A stretch of DNA of 64,000 nucleotides from Caulobacter vibrioides (lineage in GTDB: Bacteria; Pseudomonadota; Alphaproteobacteria; Caulobacterales; Caulobacteraceae). The stretch's first letter is position 1. Every line of letters starts with the position of its first letter. A program made the position numbers and the translations under genes. A model generated the notes under the pieces. It made no database searches. It had not been told where the DNA came from and saw only the letters and a list, made by a program, of their open reading frames with translations. Location of the stretch: positions 992,001-1,056,000 of the forward strand of contig NZ_CP023315.3 in the NCBI RefSeq assembly GCF_002310375.3, read 5' to 3'. Below, in pieces: positions 37,301 to 45,945 of the stretch.

Positions 37301-37619
37301 CCGCGGCACCGCCAGCGTCTCGTGGCGCAAGGACGGCTGGGGCGCGGGCGCGTTCGTCAGCTATGTCGGCGAGGTCTATGACACCGCTCCGGCCCAGGTG
37401 AACGGCGAGTACTTCCCGATCAAGGAATGGACGACCGTCAGCTTCTACGGCCAGTACGCGTTCAAGGACGGCATGTTCGACGGCTCGACGGTCCGGGTCG
37501 GGGTGCGTAACGCCTTCGACAAGGACCCGCCGCTGTCGGCTTCGAACTTCGGCTACTCGGGCGCCCTGCACAACGCCACGGGTCGCTACTGGTACATGAA
37601 CCTCTCGAAGAAGTTCTAG
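34353..37619 (+). CDS. TonB-dependent receptor with STN signalling domain
   Basis: FecA-like outer-membrane receptor that both imports a ligand and reports it to FecR. The 1088-residue protein starts at ATG 34353 with a signal peptide (GFLMASAAVLVLAGPALAQ). The STN domain at about residues 30-105 (FNIPAGDAVTALQTFAKQSG, LVKAAGLVVQSDDGKTITL) is followed by the plug (VEAVIVVGSQIEGARTTDAL, LNLRSLGTGNTLALLNGRR, GAAAIYGADAVAGVVN) and a barrel ending in the aromatic LSKKF. The ligand is unknown; downstream Ggt and M14 peptidase hint at peptides or glutathione-like compounds. Confidence 0.93.
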   Translation: MTTNTRRRAVRGFLMASAAVLVLAGPALAQDARRTFNIPAGDAVTALQTFAKQSGKQVLFPFEAASGKRTPAVSGDLADADALDRLVKAAGLVVQSDDGKTITLRQAQAERPQSASAGAGATSEEAQIVEAVIVVGSQIEGARTTDALPVTVVGEQEIIATGAVSGDELFRAIPQAGDVQFQEARTTGNLNDARGDVASLNLRSLGTGNTLALLNGRRAVLAPGTQTENLVPVQTVNTNAFPVAGVKRVEVLRDGAAAIYGADAVAGVVNTVLDTKFRGLQVSAQYGGSEGTSYREGSFNVKAGTRLEDGTRLTFFGNYTGRSRLMASERDYAASEDHRPQVANTPWVDNTTFDSRSTSSPWGSFTLIPATTVVRQGTATLTTSGVFHIEPTANTAAGCSSTVLTGNLCIRSGTITGANSRVLRYDENPDRTLKGGVERTNLFSTVEHDFGDITAYGEAGYYHALFTGSREQSAPLSTAPISIAANAYWNPFGPTTSPNRLANLTGVPTTGVAMNITTYRPVDTGPRTYTVTDDSYRLLGGLKGAWNGWKWDSALLYSKARTKDMTRDAISNTAFQAAVNRTDATAYNPFNGGSQPNYSLGDATPNDRATINSFLINVYRISETSLTLADFKISKKNLFTLPAGDVGVAAGVEWRRETYLDDRDKRLDGTIKYTNSVTGVTYGTDVMGASGAPDVKADRSVASAFFELAVPIISPEMNIPFVEEISLQIAARDEEYSDFGNVLKPKGAIYWKVGHGFALRGSVSQSFRAPNLPQFYSDGTTVSNTRTDFAGCRINTPTVTTCPSASTIEVRSGNKNLKPEEADNATIGFVYQPTFIPRQFGKLTVTSDFWSIREKNIVGILGGYNQIAYDWLLRQSGSSNPNVVRDAPVGTATVGNIAYISDTYSNLQPRMVQGADFSLDYDLDDTAWGDFGLSINVAKLLKYDQAPSAVESLLQEAVTAGKLPGITIASAGNQIQFDGFPEFRGTASVSWRKDGWGAGAFVSYVGEVYDTAPAQVNGEYFPIKEWTTVSFYGQYAFKDGMFDGSTVRVGVRNAFDKDPPLSASNFGYSGALHNATGRYWYMNLSKKF

Positions 37620-37629
37620 AACATCCGAT

Positions 37630-37727
37630 TTCCCCGGCGGAGGCCGGGGCCCAGATCGTAGGGCTCTGAGGCGCCAGGCGCGATTTCAGCACAGCCTTAT
37701 GATCTGGGTCCCGGCCGGCGCCGGGAA
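37630..37727. repeat. Intergenic palindrome related to family A
   Basis: TTCCCCGGCGGAGGCCGGGG-CCCAGATC mirrored by GATCTGGGTCCCGG-CCGGCGCCGGGAA. It lies between the receptor and ggt. A half copy with the same CCAGATC ending is seen near 39752-39785. Confidence 0.7.
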
Positions 37728-37766
37728 GGTCGGATCGTTGATGCAAGACTATCCAACGAGGGCGTC

Positions 37767-39503
37767 GTGAAGCCTTTCCGCCTTATCTCCACCGGCCTAG
37801 CCGCGTTCACCCTGGCGCTTTCGCCCTTCGTCTCCTCCGAGGCGCTGGCCCAGAAGAAGCAGCTGCTGGAGTATCCCAGCATCCACTCGCCGGTGGTGGG
37901 CGAGCGGGGCATGGTGGTCAGCCAGAACGCCATCGCCACCAAGGTCGGGGCCGACATCCTGCGCCAGGGCGGCAACGCCGTGGACGCCGCGGTCGCCACC
38001 GCCTTCGCCCTGGCCGTGACCCTGCCGCGCGCGGGCAATATCGGCGGCGACGGCTTCATGCTGGTCCACCTGGCCAAGACGAACGAGACTCTGTTCATCG
38101 ACTATCGCGGAACCGCGCCCAAGGCCGCCAAGCTCGAGACCTTCGTCGATGCGAACGGCAAGGAGATGGACGACGTGGCCTCGCGCGGCTATCGCGCGCC
38201 CACCGTCCCCGGCACGGTCGCGGGCCTTCATCTGGCCCACCAGAAGTATGGTCGTCTGCCTTGGAAGCAGGTGGTCGAGCCGGCCTATCGCCTGGCCGCC
38301 GACGGCGTGGTGCTGACCCCCGACGAAGCCTTCGTCTTCAGCTGGGGCAAGGAGCGCCTGTCCGAGAGCGAAGCGGGCAAGAAAGCCTTCTACAAGCCGG
38401 GCGGCGCGCTCTATCGCGCCGGCGAGATCCTCAAGCAGCCCGAGCTGGCCTGGTCGCTGCGCCAGATCGCCGACAAGGGCGCCGACGCCTTCTATCGCGG
38501 CGAGATCGCCCAGCGCTTCGCCGCCGACATGAAGGCCCATGGCGGCCTGATCACCCTGGAGGATCTGGCGTCCTACAAGGCCGAGATCCGCCCGCCGCTG
38601 GTCGGCAGCTATCGCGGCCTGACGGTCAAGACCTCGCCGCCCGCCAGCGCCGGCGGCGCGACCCTCCTGGAAATGCTCAACATCCTGGAGACCTTCGACC
38701 TGAAGGCGACGGGCCTGGGCTCTGCCAAGACCCTGCACCTGCAGGCCGAGGCCATGAAGATGGCCTATGCCGACCGCTACAAGTATCTGGGCGACACCGA
38801 CTTCGTGAAGGTCCCGCTGCAGGGCTTCACGTCCAAGGCCTATGGCGTCCAGCGCGCCAAGCTGATTGATCCGGACAAGGCCAGGCCCGCCAAGGAACTG
38901 GGCGCGGGCGACCCCTGGGCGTTCGAGAGCCCGAACACCACCCACTTCTCGGTCGCCGACGCCGAGGGCAACGCGGTCTCCAACACCTATACGCTGGGGG
39001 CCGATTTCGGCTCGGGCGTGATGGTGGCCGGCGCGGGCTTCGTGCTGAACAACCAGATGAACAACTACGCCCACGAGGCCGCCTGGCGCGCGCAGAAGGC
39101 CGGCGGACCGCTACCGCCCAACGCCCTGCAGCCGGGCAAGCGCGTGCTGTCGACCATGATGCCGACCATGCTCTTCAAGGACGGCAAGCCGTGGCTGATC
39201 ACCGGCACGCCGGGCGGCAGCACGATCATCGACACGGTGCTGCAGGTCATCGTCAACGTCGTCGACTTCAAGCTGAACGTGGCCGAGGCCACCCACCAGC
39301 CGCGCATCTTCCAAGACGCCAGCGACACCCTGCGCGTCGAGCCGAACTTCAATCCCGACACGGTGGCCATCCTCAAGGCGATGGGCCACCCGATAACCTC
39401 GGACGAGACCATGGGCTCAGCCCAGTCGATCATGATCGACCAGGGTCTCTTCTTGGGCGGCGCGGATCCGCGTCGTCCCGGGGCCGAGGCGATCGCGCCC
39501 TGA
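37767..39503 (+). CDS. ggt: Gamma-glutamyltransferase
   Basis: Periplasmic enzyme that cleaves or transfers the gamma-glutamyl group of glutathione and related compounds. The precursor self-cleaves into two subunits before a threonine, here in ESPNTTHFSVAD near residue 393. The 578-residue protein has a signal peptide (ISTGLAAFTLALSPFVSSEALA), QGGNAVDAAVATAFALAVT, GYRAPTVPGTVAGL, ADRYKYLGD, and GSTIIDTVLQV after TGTPG. The start is GTG 37767. Downstream of the STN receptor; linkage is plausible but a palindrome intervenes. Confidence 0.95.
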   Translation: MKPFRLISTGLAAFTLALSPFVSSEALAQKKQLLEYPSIHSPVVGERGMVVSQNAIATKVGADILRQGGNAVDAAVATAFALAVTLPRAGNIGGDGFMLVHLAKTNETLFIDYRGTAPKAAKLETFVDANGKEMDDVASRGYRAPTVPGTVAGLHLAHQKYGRLPWKQVVEPAYRLAADGVVLTPDEAFVFSWGKERLSESEAGKKAFYKPGGALYRAGEILKQPELAWSLRQIADKGADAFYRGEIAQRFAADMKAHGGLITLEDLASYKAEIRPPLVGSYRGLTVKTSPPASAGGATLLEMLNILETFDLKATGLGSAKTLHLQAEAMKMAYADRYKYLGDTDFVKVPLQGFTSKAYGVQRAKLIDPDKARPAKELGAGDPWAFESPNTTHFSVADAEGNAVSNTYTLGADFGSGVMVAGAGFVLNNQMNNYAHEAAWRAQKAGGPLPPNALQPGKRVLSTMMPTMLFKDGKPWLITGTPGGSTIIDTVLQVIVNVVDFKLNVAEATHQPRIFQDASDTLRVEPNFNPDTVAILKAMGHPITSDETMGSAQSIMIDQGLFLGGADPRRPGAEAIAP

Positions 39504-39627
39504 GGGTCTACCTCCCCCCCTTGATCCAAGGGGGCGCGATCTGTCGGCGCCGGAGCTGCCCCTCCGGCGCCGACTTCGTTTTTGGGGGGGGCGTTTCAGA
39601 GTTCGTAAAAGGGTGGGAGTGGACCAA

Positions 39628-39735
39628 TCCTCCCCCTAGCGGGGGAGGTGTCGGCAAAGCCGACGGAGGGGGAAGAGGCCGGCTCTGCAGCACTTCCCCC
39701 TCCGGCCTTCGGCCTCCTCCCCCCTGGGGGGAGGA
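39628..39735. repeat. Dispersed palindromic repeat, family B (copy 3)
   Basis: TCCTCCCCCTAGCGGGGGAG with GTCGGCAAAGCCGAC and mirrored CTTCCCCCTCCGG...GGGGGGAGGA. Confidence 0.85.
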
Positions 39736-39793
39736 TCTGGATCTTCAGCCCCGACCTTCCCGGCGAACGCCGGGATCCAGATCGAGCTCACTG

Positions 39794-39928
39794 ACGCCCC
39801 CTCCGTCTCGCTGCGTATCCGCAGCGATCCACCTCCCCCGCAAGCGGGGCAGGAGGGTGGTCACTTCCTCCTCACCCGCATCGCGGGGGAGGTGGCGCGG
39901 CGCCGATCGGCGACGTGACGGAGGGGGC
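39794..39928. repeat. Dispersed palindromic repeat, family B (copy 4)
   Basis: GACGCCCCCTCCGTC at the left mirrored by GTGACGGAGGGGGCG at the right, with CCACCTCCCCCGC and GCGGGGGAGGTGG inside. Confidence 0.85.
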
Positions 39929-39967
39929 GCTCTGGCTCCGGAACGGGCCGGCGCCCCTGGAAAGCCC

Positions 39968-42727
39968 CTACTTCCTGCTCACCGCCGGCCCATACAGCAG
40001 GCCGTTGAACAGGAACTTGAACGTGCCCCACGACTGGGCGCGCTGGGTGATTTCGGGGCCGAAGGCGAAGACCTTGCCCTTGCCGATGTCGATGTCGAGG
40101 ATCGCCGTCGAGCCCTTCAGCTTCTCCTGGCCGACCGCCCAGCCGCTGCGCAGCGGCTTGTCGCTGTCGAACCACGAGACCCGCGAGATCCCCTTGGCGT
40201 CGCTCTTGATCGTGAAGGTCGGGCTACGGTCGAAGAAGACGTCGACCTCGTCGCCGGCGCCATAGGCCAGCGGCTGTTTCGGATCGACCTTGGCCCGCAG
40301 CACCGCGCCGGGGATGTAGAGCTCGCGGTTCGACAAGGCCTTAAGCTGGCCGTTCTCGGTCTTGGCGGTAGCCACCTCGACCGGTGCGCCCAGGGCGGTG
40401 GCCAGGCGCGTCGAGGCGCCGATGGCCACGACCGTGCCGCCGCCCTTCACGAACTCGGCGACGCGGGGCAGGGTCTTCTCGTCGGTCACGCGGCCGAGCC
40501 AAGAGCGGTACTCGGCCGGGATCTCCTCGGGCTGGGGCTGGGGCCCGCCGCGACCAGCCCGGAAGGGACCACCCGCCGGAGCCGGCACGACGCCATCGGC
40601 GAAGACCAGCACATCGAAATCCTTGCCGATGTCGCCGGCGTCCAGGCGCTGGGGATAGACGACCTGGAAGGGCGCCTCGAACTGCTCGAACATCCAGCGG
40701 TTCCAGCCCGACGGCATCGAGCCGCCATAGACGTCGACCAGGCCCACGCGGATAGGCTTCAGCGCGATGGTCGCGCCCGAGGGCTTGGCGGCCACGGCAA
40801 AGGCGTCGACGCCCAGATCCTTGACGCTCTTGTCGATCACCGCCTTGGCGGCCGGCGAGGCGGGGACCCAGATCGCGCCGGGGCCGAAGGTCTTGCCGCC
40901 CGCCTTGGCGCCGTCCTTCACCCACTGGACCTTGGCGCCGGCCTTCAGCAGGCGGTTGGTCAGGGTGAAGCTGGCGTTGGTCTCGTGGCTGATCAGCCAG
41001 CCGGCGGCGCCGGCGCCCTTCACCGAGCCCGGCGCGACCTTGATCAGGTCGGGCACGCGCTTGGTCGGGGCCTCGAAGGCGTCCAGCACGCGGTCGAACT
41101 TGACGCCCATCTGGTAGGCCAGGGTGTAGCCGGTGACGTCATACGGCGCCTTGGGCGGACCGCCCGGATACTCGGTGTCGTGCGGGTGGTCCTGCGGCTC
41201 GAACATGTCCATCACGTGCGGGCGATAGGCCTGGGCCGTGCGCACCACGTAGGAGCCGGCCGGGTAGGCCTTGCCGGCGACGCTGAAGGCCTTGTCGGCC
41301 ACCTCGACATCGACGCCCGCCTTGATCAGCGCGTTCAGGAAGGCGACCACGGTGGGCATGTCGGCCTGGTCGGCGGGCAGGATGAAGCCGCGCGGATCGC
41401 GCTGCTCGGGCGCCTGCATGATCGTCTTGTAGAGCGACGGGTCCGCCGATCCGCCGCGCGCGCCGGTCAGGGGCTTTTCCTTGCCGGCGGCGATCAGCGC
41501 ATCCACCTTGGTCGGGGTGATCGTCCAGGTGTCGCGGCTGCCGCGCTTGATGCTGTTGTCGCCCATCTTCCAGATGTTGAAGAGCAGGCGCTCGCGGTTG
41601 CGCGAGGCGTAGTCCATCACCGAGCGGTTCAGGCTGGCTTGGTAGTCGAGCGTCTGCTGCAGGCGCCAGGTCTGCGGCGCGATCGGCGCGGGCCGGTCGT
41701 TGCTGGGCAACTGCACCTCGGGCACCAGATTGATCGTCGTCGGGGTCGGGCCGCCGGCGATCTCGGTCAAGAGGCCGATCGAATTGTGGAAATAGGCGAT
41801 CGAGCGCTCCATCCCGTTGTGCCAGGTGGAGTAGGGGGCGGCGCTGCGCGCGCCGGTGCCGGGCTTGTCCTCGGCCACCAGGCGGCTGTGCATGGCCATG
41901 CCGACTTCCTGCAGCATGGTCATGACCAACGGGTCGTAGTTGTGGTTGGCCGGATCGCGGAACGGCGGCACGAACACCACCATGCCGTTCGGCGCGGTCT
42001 GGTGCTGGTTGTAGACGATCTGCGGGAACCACTCGCGGAACAGCTGACGGTTGACGTTGGTCGTCTCGGCCATGGCCGACATGAAGCTGTCGCGGTTGTT
42101 ATCGTGGCCGATGTACTTGTGGTACAGGCGCGGCAGCGAGCCGAACTCCCGCTTCTTGGGATCCTCGTGGCGCATGTACCAGTCGGAGATCATCTCCATC
42201 CCGTCGGGATTGTCGTGCGCGAACAGGATGATGCAGTCGTCCAGGAACCGCTGGGTCTCGGCGTCCGTCGCGGTCAGCATCTGGTGGATGACCTGAAGCT
42301 GGCCCTGCGAGGTTACGGTCTCGTTGGCGTGCAGGCCGGCGTCGATCCAGACCACGGCCTTGCCTTCGGCGGCCAGCTTGCGGGCCTCGGCCTCGCTGAC
42401 GCCTTCGGCCTTGGCCAGCTTGCGGGCGATGGCCTTGTACTGGTCCAGCTTGGCCAGGTTGGCGGGCGATGAGACGATCGCCATCCACTGGGTGCGGCCT
42501 TCCTCGGTCTTGCCTATGTCGACCAGCTTCATCCGGTCGGACTTGGCGGCCAGCGCCTTCAGATAGGCCTCATAGGCGGTGTAGTCGGCCAGGAAGTAAT
42601 CGCTGCCGATCGGCTGGGCGAAGGCCGTCGCGGGCGAGGGGAGGTCGGACGCCGTCGCGCCGCCTAGAGCGCCGAAGGCTAGCACCACGCCAAGGGCCGC
42701 CCCGGCCATCACCGCACTTCGTTTCAT
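39968..42727 (-). CDS. Large exported M14 zinc carboxypeptidase-family protein
   Basis: A 919-residue secreted peptidase. A Sec signal (VMAGAALGVVLAFGALGGATA) follows ATG 42727. The M14 zinc site is visible as GLHANET (H-x-x-E, about residue 134) with DNPDG downstream and the third-ligand region around MAETTNVNRQLFREW and NQHQTAPNG. The long C-terminal half (from about residue 500) includes an amidotransferase-like stretch (IRVGLVDVYGGSMPSGWNRW and DVLVFADGV). Family length is usually much shorter for digestive enzymes but such multi-domain exported versions are common in this group. Substrate unknown; probably peptides or peptidoglycan fragments. Confidence 0.87.
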   Translation of the reverse strand: MKRSAVMAGAALGVVLAFGALGGATASDLPSPATAFAQPIGSDYFLADYTAYEAYLKALAAKSDRMKLVDIGKTEEGRTQWMAIVSSPANLAKLDQYKAIARKLAKAEGVSEAEARKLAAEGKAVVWIDAGLHANETVTSQGQLQVIHQMLTATDAETQRFLDDCIILFAHDNPDGMEMISDWYMRHEDPKKREFGSLPRLYHKYIGHDNNRDSFMSAMAETTNVNRQLFREWFPQIVYNQHQTAPNGMVVFVPPFRDPANHNYDPLVMTMLQEVGMAMHSRLVAEDKPGTGARSAAPYSTWHNGMERSIAYFHNSIGLLTEIAGGPTPTTINLVPEVQLPSNDRPAPIAPQTWRLQQTLDYQASLNRSVMDYASRNRERLLFNIWKMGDNSIKRGSRDTWTITPTKVDALIAAGKEKPLTGARGGSADPSLYKTIMQAPEQRDPRGFILPADQADMPTVVAFLNALIKAGVDVEVADKAFSVAGKAYPAGSYVVRTAQAYRPHVMDMFEPQDHPHDTEYPGGPPKAPYDVTGYTLAYQMGVKFDRVLDAFEAPTKRVPDLIKVAPGSVKGAGAAGWLISHETNASFTLTNRLLKAGAKVQWVKDGAKAGGKTFGPGAIWVPASPAAKAVIDKSVKDLGVDAFAVAAKPSGATIALKPIRVGLVDVYGGSMPSGWNRWMFEQFEAPFQVVYPQRLDAGDIGKDFDVLVFADGVVPAPAGGPFRAGRGGPQPQPEEIPAEYRSWLGRVTDEKTLPRVAEFVKGGGTVVAIGASTRLATALGAPVEVATAKTENGQLKALSNRELYIPGAVLRAKVDPKQPLAYGAGDEVDVFFDRSPTFTIKSDAKGISRVSWFDSDKPLRSGWAVGQEKLKGSTAILDIDIGKGKVFAFGPEITQRAQSWGTFKFLFNGLLYGPAVSRK

Positions 42728-42848
42728 CGATCTTGCCCCATGAACCTGCGGCGCGACCTTGTGCGCGCGCCGTCGTCTGAACGACGAAGGAGGATCGGAT
42801 TTCCGCCCCCGGAGCAACCGGAGGGGCAGCCCATTTTTTGCGGCGGCC

Positions 42849-44009
42849 CTAGAAGCGCCCGCGCGACACCTCGGACGCGGCCAGCAGGAAAGCGCCGACG
42901 CCGTAGAGCTGGGTGTCGCCGGCGTCGACATGGTCTGGAGCGTAGCCGACCTGCTGCACCCAGCCGAGCTTGCCGTCGGGACCGACCGCGCGCGCCAGGG
43001 CGTTCCAGCCCCGTCGCGCCGACTGGGCGTAGCGGGCGTCCTTCAGCACGCCCTGGTTGACGCCCCAGGCCAGGCCATAGACGAAGAAGCCCGTGCCGCT
43101 GGTCTCGGGCGGGCTGTTCTCGGGCGCCAGCAGCGAGACCGACCAGTAGCCGTCAGCCTTCTGCAGCGCGACCAGCTTGGCCGACATCCGCTTGAACAGG
43201 GCTTCGTAGCGCGGGCGCGAGGGGTGGTCGGCGGGCAGGGTCTTCAGGATGTTGACGATCCCGGCATAGGCCCAGCCGTTGCCCCGGCTCCAGAAGATCT
43301 TGCGGCCCTGGTCGTCGCGGCGGTCGAAATAGCGGCTGTCGCGGAAATAGAGGCCGTGCTCCTTGTCCAGCAGCCAGTCGGTCGCGGCCCAGAACTCCTG
43401 GTCGCCATAGCGGGCGTAGCGCGGGTCGCCGGTCGCCGCCGATAGGGCGGTCCAGGTGGGCGGGGCCATGAACAGCGCGTCGCTCCAGCACCAGCGCGCC
43501 TGGCACGGCTGGTCCTCGGTCCCGTCGATGAAGGTCAGGCTGGCCTTGGGCGGATCGGCCAGGATCGCGTCGAACCGCGCCTTCACTGGCGCGATCTGGG
43601 CGGGGTCGCGATCGCGGGCGTGCAGCCACAGCCAGCTTTGGGCGATGACGTGGTCATCGGCGTGCAGCGGGCGCTTGCCCAGACCCCAGTCCTGCGCCTG
43701 GCCGTGGGCGCGCAGGGCTTGCGCATAGTCAGGATCGCCAGTCCGCTCGGCGAAGGCGGTCAGGCCGGTGTAGAACGCGCCCTGGATCCAGCCGCGCGGG
43801 TTCTGCGTGCCCGGGCGATGGGTCTGGACGTAGTCGAACCGGCCGTCCATGTGGCGCAGCTGCCAGTCGGCGACCGCGCGTCCCAGAGTCAGGGCTGAGG
43901 CGGCGACGTCGGCGCGCTCGGCGGCGGGGCGGCTGGTCGCGGCTGTCGCGGCGGCGGGGCTCGCGACCAGCGTCAGGCCTGCGAAGATCGCGGTGATGGT
44001 GGCGCGCAT
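42849..44009 (-). CDS. GH105 unsaturated rhamnogalacturonyl/glucuronyl hydrolase
   Basis: Removes the 4,5-unsaturated uronic acid that polysaccharide lyases leave on oligosaccharides. The 386-residue protein starts at ATG 44009 with a signal peptide (TITAIFAGLTLVASPAAATA). It has an alpha6/alpha6 fold pattern and the GH105 signature WCWSDALFMAPPTW with the catalytic-type Asp177, then HADDHVIAQSW, FWSRGNGWAYAG and SGTGFFVYGLAWGVNQG. It is divergent from a lyase gene, with a GntR-type palindrome between them at 44107-44119, which supports joint control. Confidence 0.88.
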   Translation of the reverse strand: MRATITAIFAGLTLVASPAAATAATSRPAAERADVAASALTLGRAVADWQLRHMDGRFDYVQTHRPGTQNPRGWIQGAFYTGLTAFAERTGDPDYAQALRAHGQAQDWGLGKRPLHADDHVIAQSWLWLHARDRDPAQIAPVKARFDAILADPPKASLTFIDGTEDQPCQARWCWSDALFMAPPTWTALSAATGDPRYARYGDQEFWAATDWLLDKEHGLYFRDSRYFDRRDDQGRKIFWSRGNGWAYAGIVNILKTLPADHPSRPRYEALFKRMSAKLVALQKADGYWSVSLLAPENSPPETSGTGFFVYGLAWGVNQGVLKDARYAQSARRGWNALARAVGPDGKLGWVQQVGYAPDHVDAGDTQLYGVGAFLLAASEVSRGRF

Positions 44010-44106
44010 GATGTCGTCCCCTCCGTTGCGCCATCTGCGAGCGCTTCGCGATTGTCTTACCGGACAAAACGCAAGCTCGGCAACCGCCAAGACCAGTTTC
44101 ACTCAT

Positions 44107-44119
44107 TTGGTCTGGCCAA
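44107..44119. promoter_or_regulatory. GntR (FadR-type) operator, GH105/lyase promoter
   Basis: TTGGTCTGGCCAA, with core TGGTCTGGCCA, in the 169-base divergent gap. Same pattern as five other sites in the window. Confidence 0.7.
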
Positions 44120-44178
44120 TTTTAGTTTGCGCGTTATGGTCCCGGCAAGCCGCGCACCGACGGCGGGGAGGCGTTCGA

Positions 44179-45444
44179 ATGATCCGGTCTTCGATGGCGA
44201 TAGCGACGACTTTCGTCGCGCTTCTGGCGGTTGTTCCGGCCAGCGACGCGCGCGCGCAATCGGTCTGCCGGGCCGACCAGGGCTATGAGGGCGACTTCGA
44301 CGGACGCCGCACGTTCCGCTGGAAGCCGCAGGCCCTGGCCGCCGCCAAGGCGCGTCTGTCCCAGCCGGTCTTGGCGCCCGCCTACAAGCTCCTGCTGGAC
44401 CGCGCCGATCGGGCGCTCGCCGGACCGGTCTACAGCGTGGTCGACAAGAGCCGAACGCCGCCCAGCGGCGACAAGCGCGACTACATGTCGATGGGCCCCT
44501 ACTGGTGGCCCGATCCGGCCCAGCCGAACGGCGAGCCCTATATCCGCCGGGATGGCGAGGTGAATCCGGAGCGGAGCACCAACGCCTTCGACGCCAATCG
44601 CATGGAGGCCATGGGCGCCGCCGTCGAGGCCCTGGCGCTGGCCTACTACTTCACCGGCGAGACCCGCTATGCGGCCAAGGCGGCCCAACTGCTGCGAACC
44701 TGGTTCCTGGACCCGGCCACGCGGATGAACCCGTCGATGACCTATGCGCAGGGCGTGCCAGGGCGCACCCTGGGACGCGCCGAAGGGGTGCTGGACACCT
44801 ATCGCCTGCTGCGGGTGATCGAGGCGGTGGGCGTGCTGGCGCCCGCCAAGGTGCTGACCGCCGCCGACCAAAAGGGCCTGGAAGCGTGGTTCGGGGCCTA
44901 TGCCGACTGGATGCAGACCGCTCCGACCGGCAAGGAAGAGCGGGCGGCCAAGAACAATCACGGTCTCTGGTACGACTATCAGCTGGCCAGCTTCGCCCTG
45001 TTCGCCCGCCGACCGGGGCTGGCGCGTGAGGTGTTGGCGAGCGTTGGGCCTGGCCGCATCGACCATGAGATCGCGCCGGATGGCCGCATGCCCGAGGAGC
45101 TCTCGCGGACCAAGGCCCTGCATTACAGCTACTTCGCGCTGGAGCCGCTGATCGGCATGGCGGAACTCGGTCCCTGCGTGGGCGTCGACCTCTGGGGCTA
45201 CAAGGGGCCCAAGGGGCAGGGGATCCGCGTCGCCCTGGACTATCTGGCGCAGTTCGTCGGCAACGAGGCGGCCTTCCCGTACAAGGATCTGAAGCCTGAG
45301 GACGCCACCCGCGAGGCCCTGCCGCTCTATGATCTGGCCGCTTGGGCCTATGCCGACGCCGGGTTCGCGACCAAGGCGGAGATGGTCGCGGCCAAGGCCC
45401 CGACCGCGCAGAGCCGGCTGACGATCGCGCCGCTCGGGAAGTGA
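44179..45444 (+). CDS. Alginate lyase-family (PL5-like) polysaccharide lyase, exported
   Basis: Cleaves a uronate-containing polysaccharide by beta-elimination. The 421-residue protein has a signal peptide (SSMAIATTFVALLAVVPASDARA), the family stretch DYMSMGPYWWPDP followed by EPYIRRDGEVNPE, the NNHG pair (N260, H261) expected for substrate neutralisation and base, and ELSRTKALHYSYF (R310, Y316) matching the catalytic Arg/Tyr region of A1-III-type alginate lyases. The start is ATG 44179 with GGGGAGG upstream. The neighbouring GH105 would process its unsaturated products. Substrate may be glucuronan or another polymer rather than alginate. Confidence 0.85.
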   Translation: MIRSSMAIATTFVALLAVVPASDARAQSVCRADQGYEGDFDGRRTFRWKPQALAAAKARLSQPVLAPAYKLLLDRADRALAGPVYSVVDKSRTPPSGDKRDYMSMGPYWWPDPAQPNGEPYIRRDGEVNPERSTNAFDANRMEAMGAAVEALALAYYFTGETRYAAKAAQLLRTWFLDPATRMNPSMTYAQGVPGRTLGRAEGVLDTYRLLRVIEAVGVLAPAKVLTAADQKGLEAWFGAYADWMQTAPTGKEERAAKNNHGLWYDYQLASFALFARRPGLAREVLASVGPGRIDHEIAPDGRMPEELSRTKALHYSYFALEPLIGMAELGPCVGVDLWGYKGPKGQGIRVALDYLAQFVGNEAAFPYKDLKPEDATREALPLYDLAAWAYADAGFATKAEMVAAKAPTAQSRLTIAPLGK

Positions 45445-45496
45445 GCTCGTGCGCGCCGCGTGCTAGGGTCGGCCCGCCCGCCAAGGACCTCGCCCG

Positions 45497-45847
45497 ATGA
45501 GCCAGCACCGCATCTACACGACCAGCTTCGCCAGCGTTTATCCGCTGTATGTCGCCAAGGCCGAGCGCAAGGGCCGCACCCGCGCGGAGGTCGACCAGAT
45601 CCTGGTGTGGCTGACCGGCTTCAGCCCCGCCGAACTCGAGGCGCAGATCGCCGCCCAATCCGACTTTGCGACCTTCTTCGCGGCGGCCCCTGCGCTCAAT
45701 CCGGCGCGGGCGCTGATCAAGGGCGTGGTCTGCGGCGTGCGCGTCGAAGAGGTCGAGGCGCCGCTGATGCGGGAGATCCGCTATCTGGACAAGCTCGTCG
45801 ACGAACTGGCCAAGGGCAAGGCGATGGACAAGATCCTGCGGGCCTAA
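45497..45847 (+). CDS. DUF2200 family protein
   Basis: A 116-residue protein matching DUF2200: [36 protein letters not shown] and [20 protein letters not shown]. Function unknown; widespread small cytoplasmic protein. ATG 45497 follows GACCTCG; no strong ribosome site. No operon logic with neighbours. Confidence 0.85.
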   Translation: MSQHRIYTTSFASVYPLYVAKAERKGRTRAEVDQILVWLTGFSPAELEAQIAAQSDFATFFAAAPALNPARALIKGVVCGVRVEEVEAPLMREIRYLDKLVDELAKGKAMDKILRA

Positions 45848-45945
45848 AGACTTCGGCCTTCACCGCGTGATGAGCGTCGTGTCCAGCGGACGTTCTCGTT
45901 CTTCTCGGCGAGTCGCGTTATCCGACGTCTGACTTCTGGATCGTT

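Larger units (their letters stand above)
39504..39967. other. 464-base repeat-filled convergent gap
   Basis: Lies between the ggt and peptidase stop codons. It contains two family-B palindromes (39628-39735, 39794-39928), a half copy of the 37.7-kb palindrome near 39752-39785, and, at 39518-39577, a shorter mirrored pair around CCCTTGATCCAAGGG. No gene seen. Confidence 0.75.
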
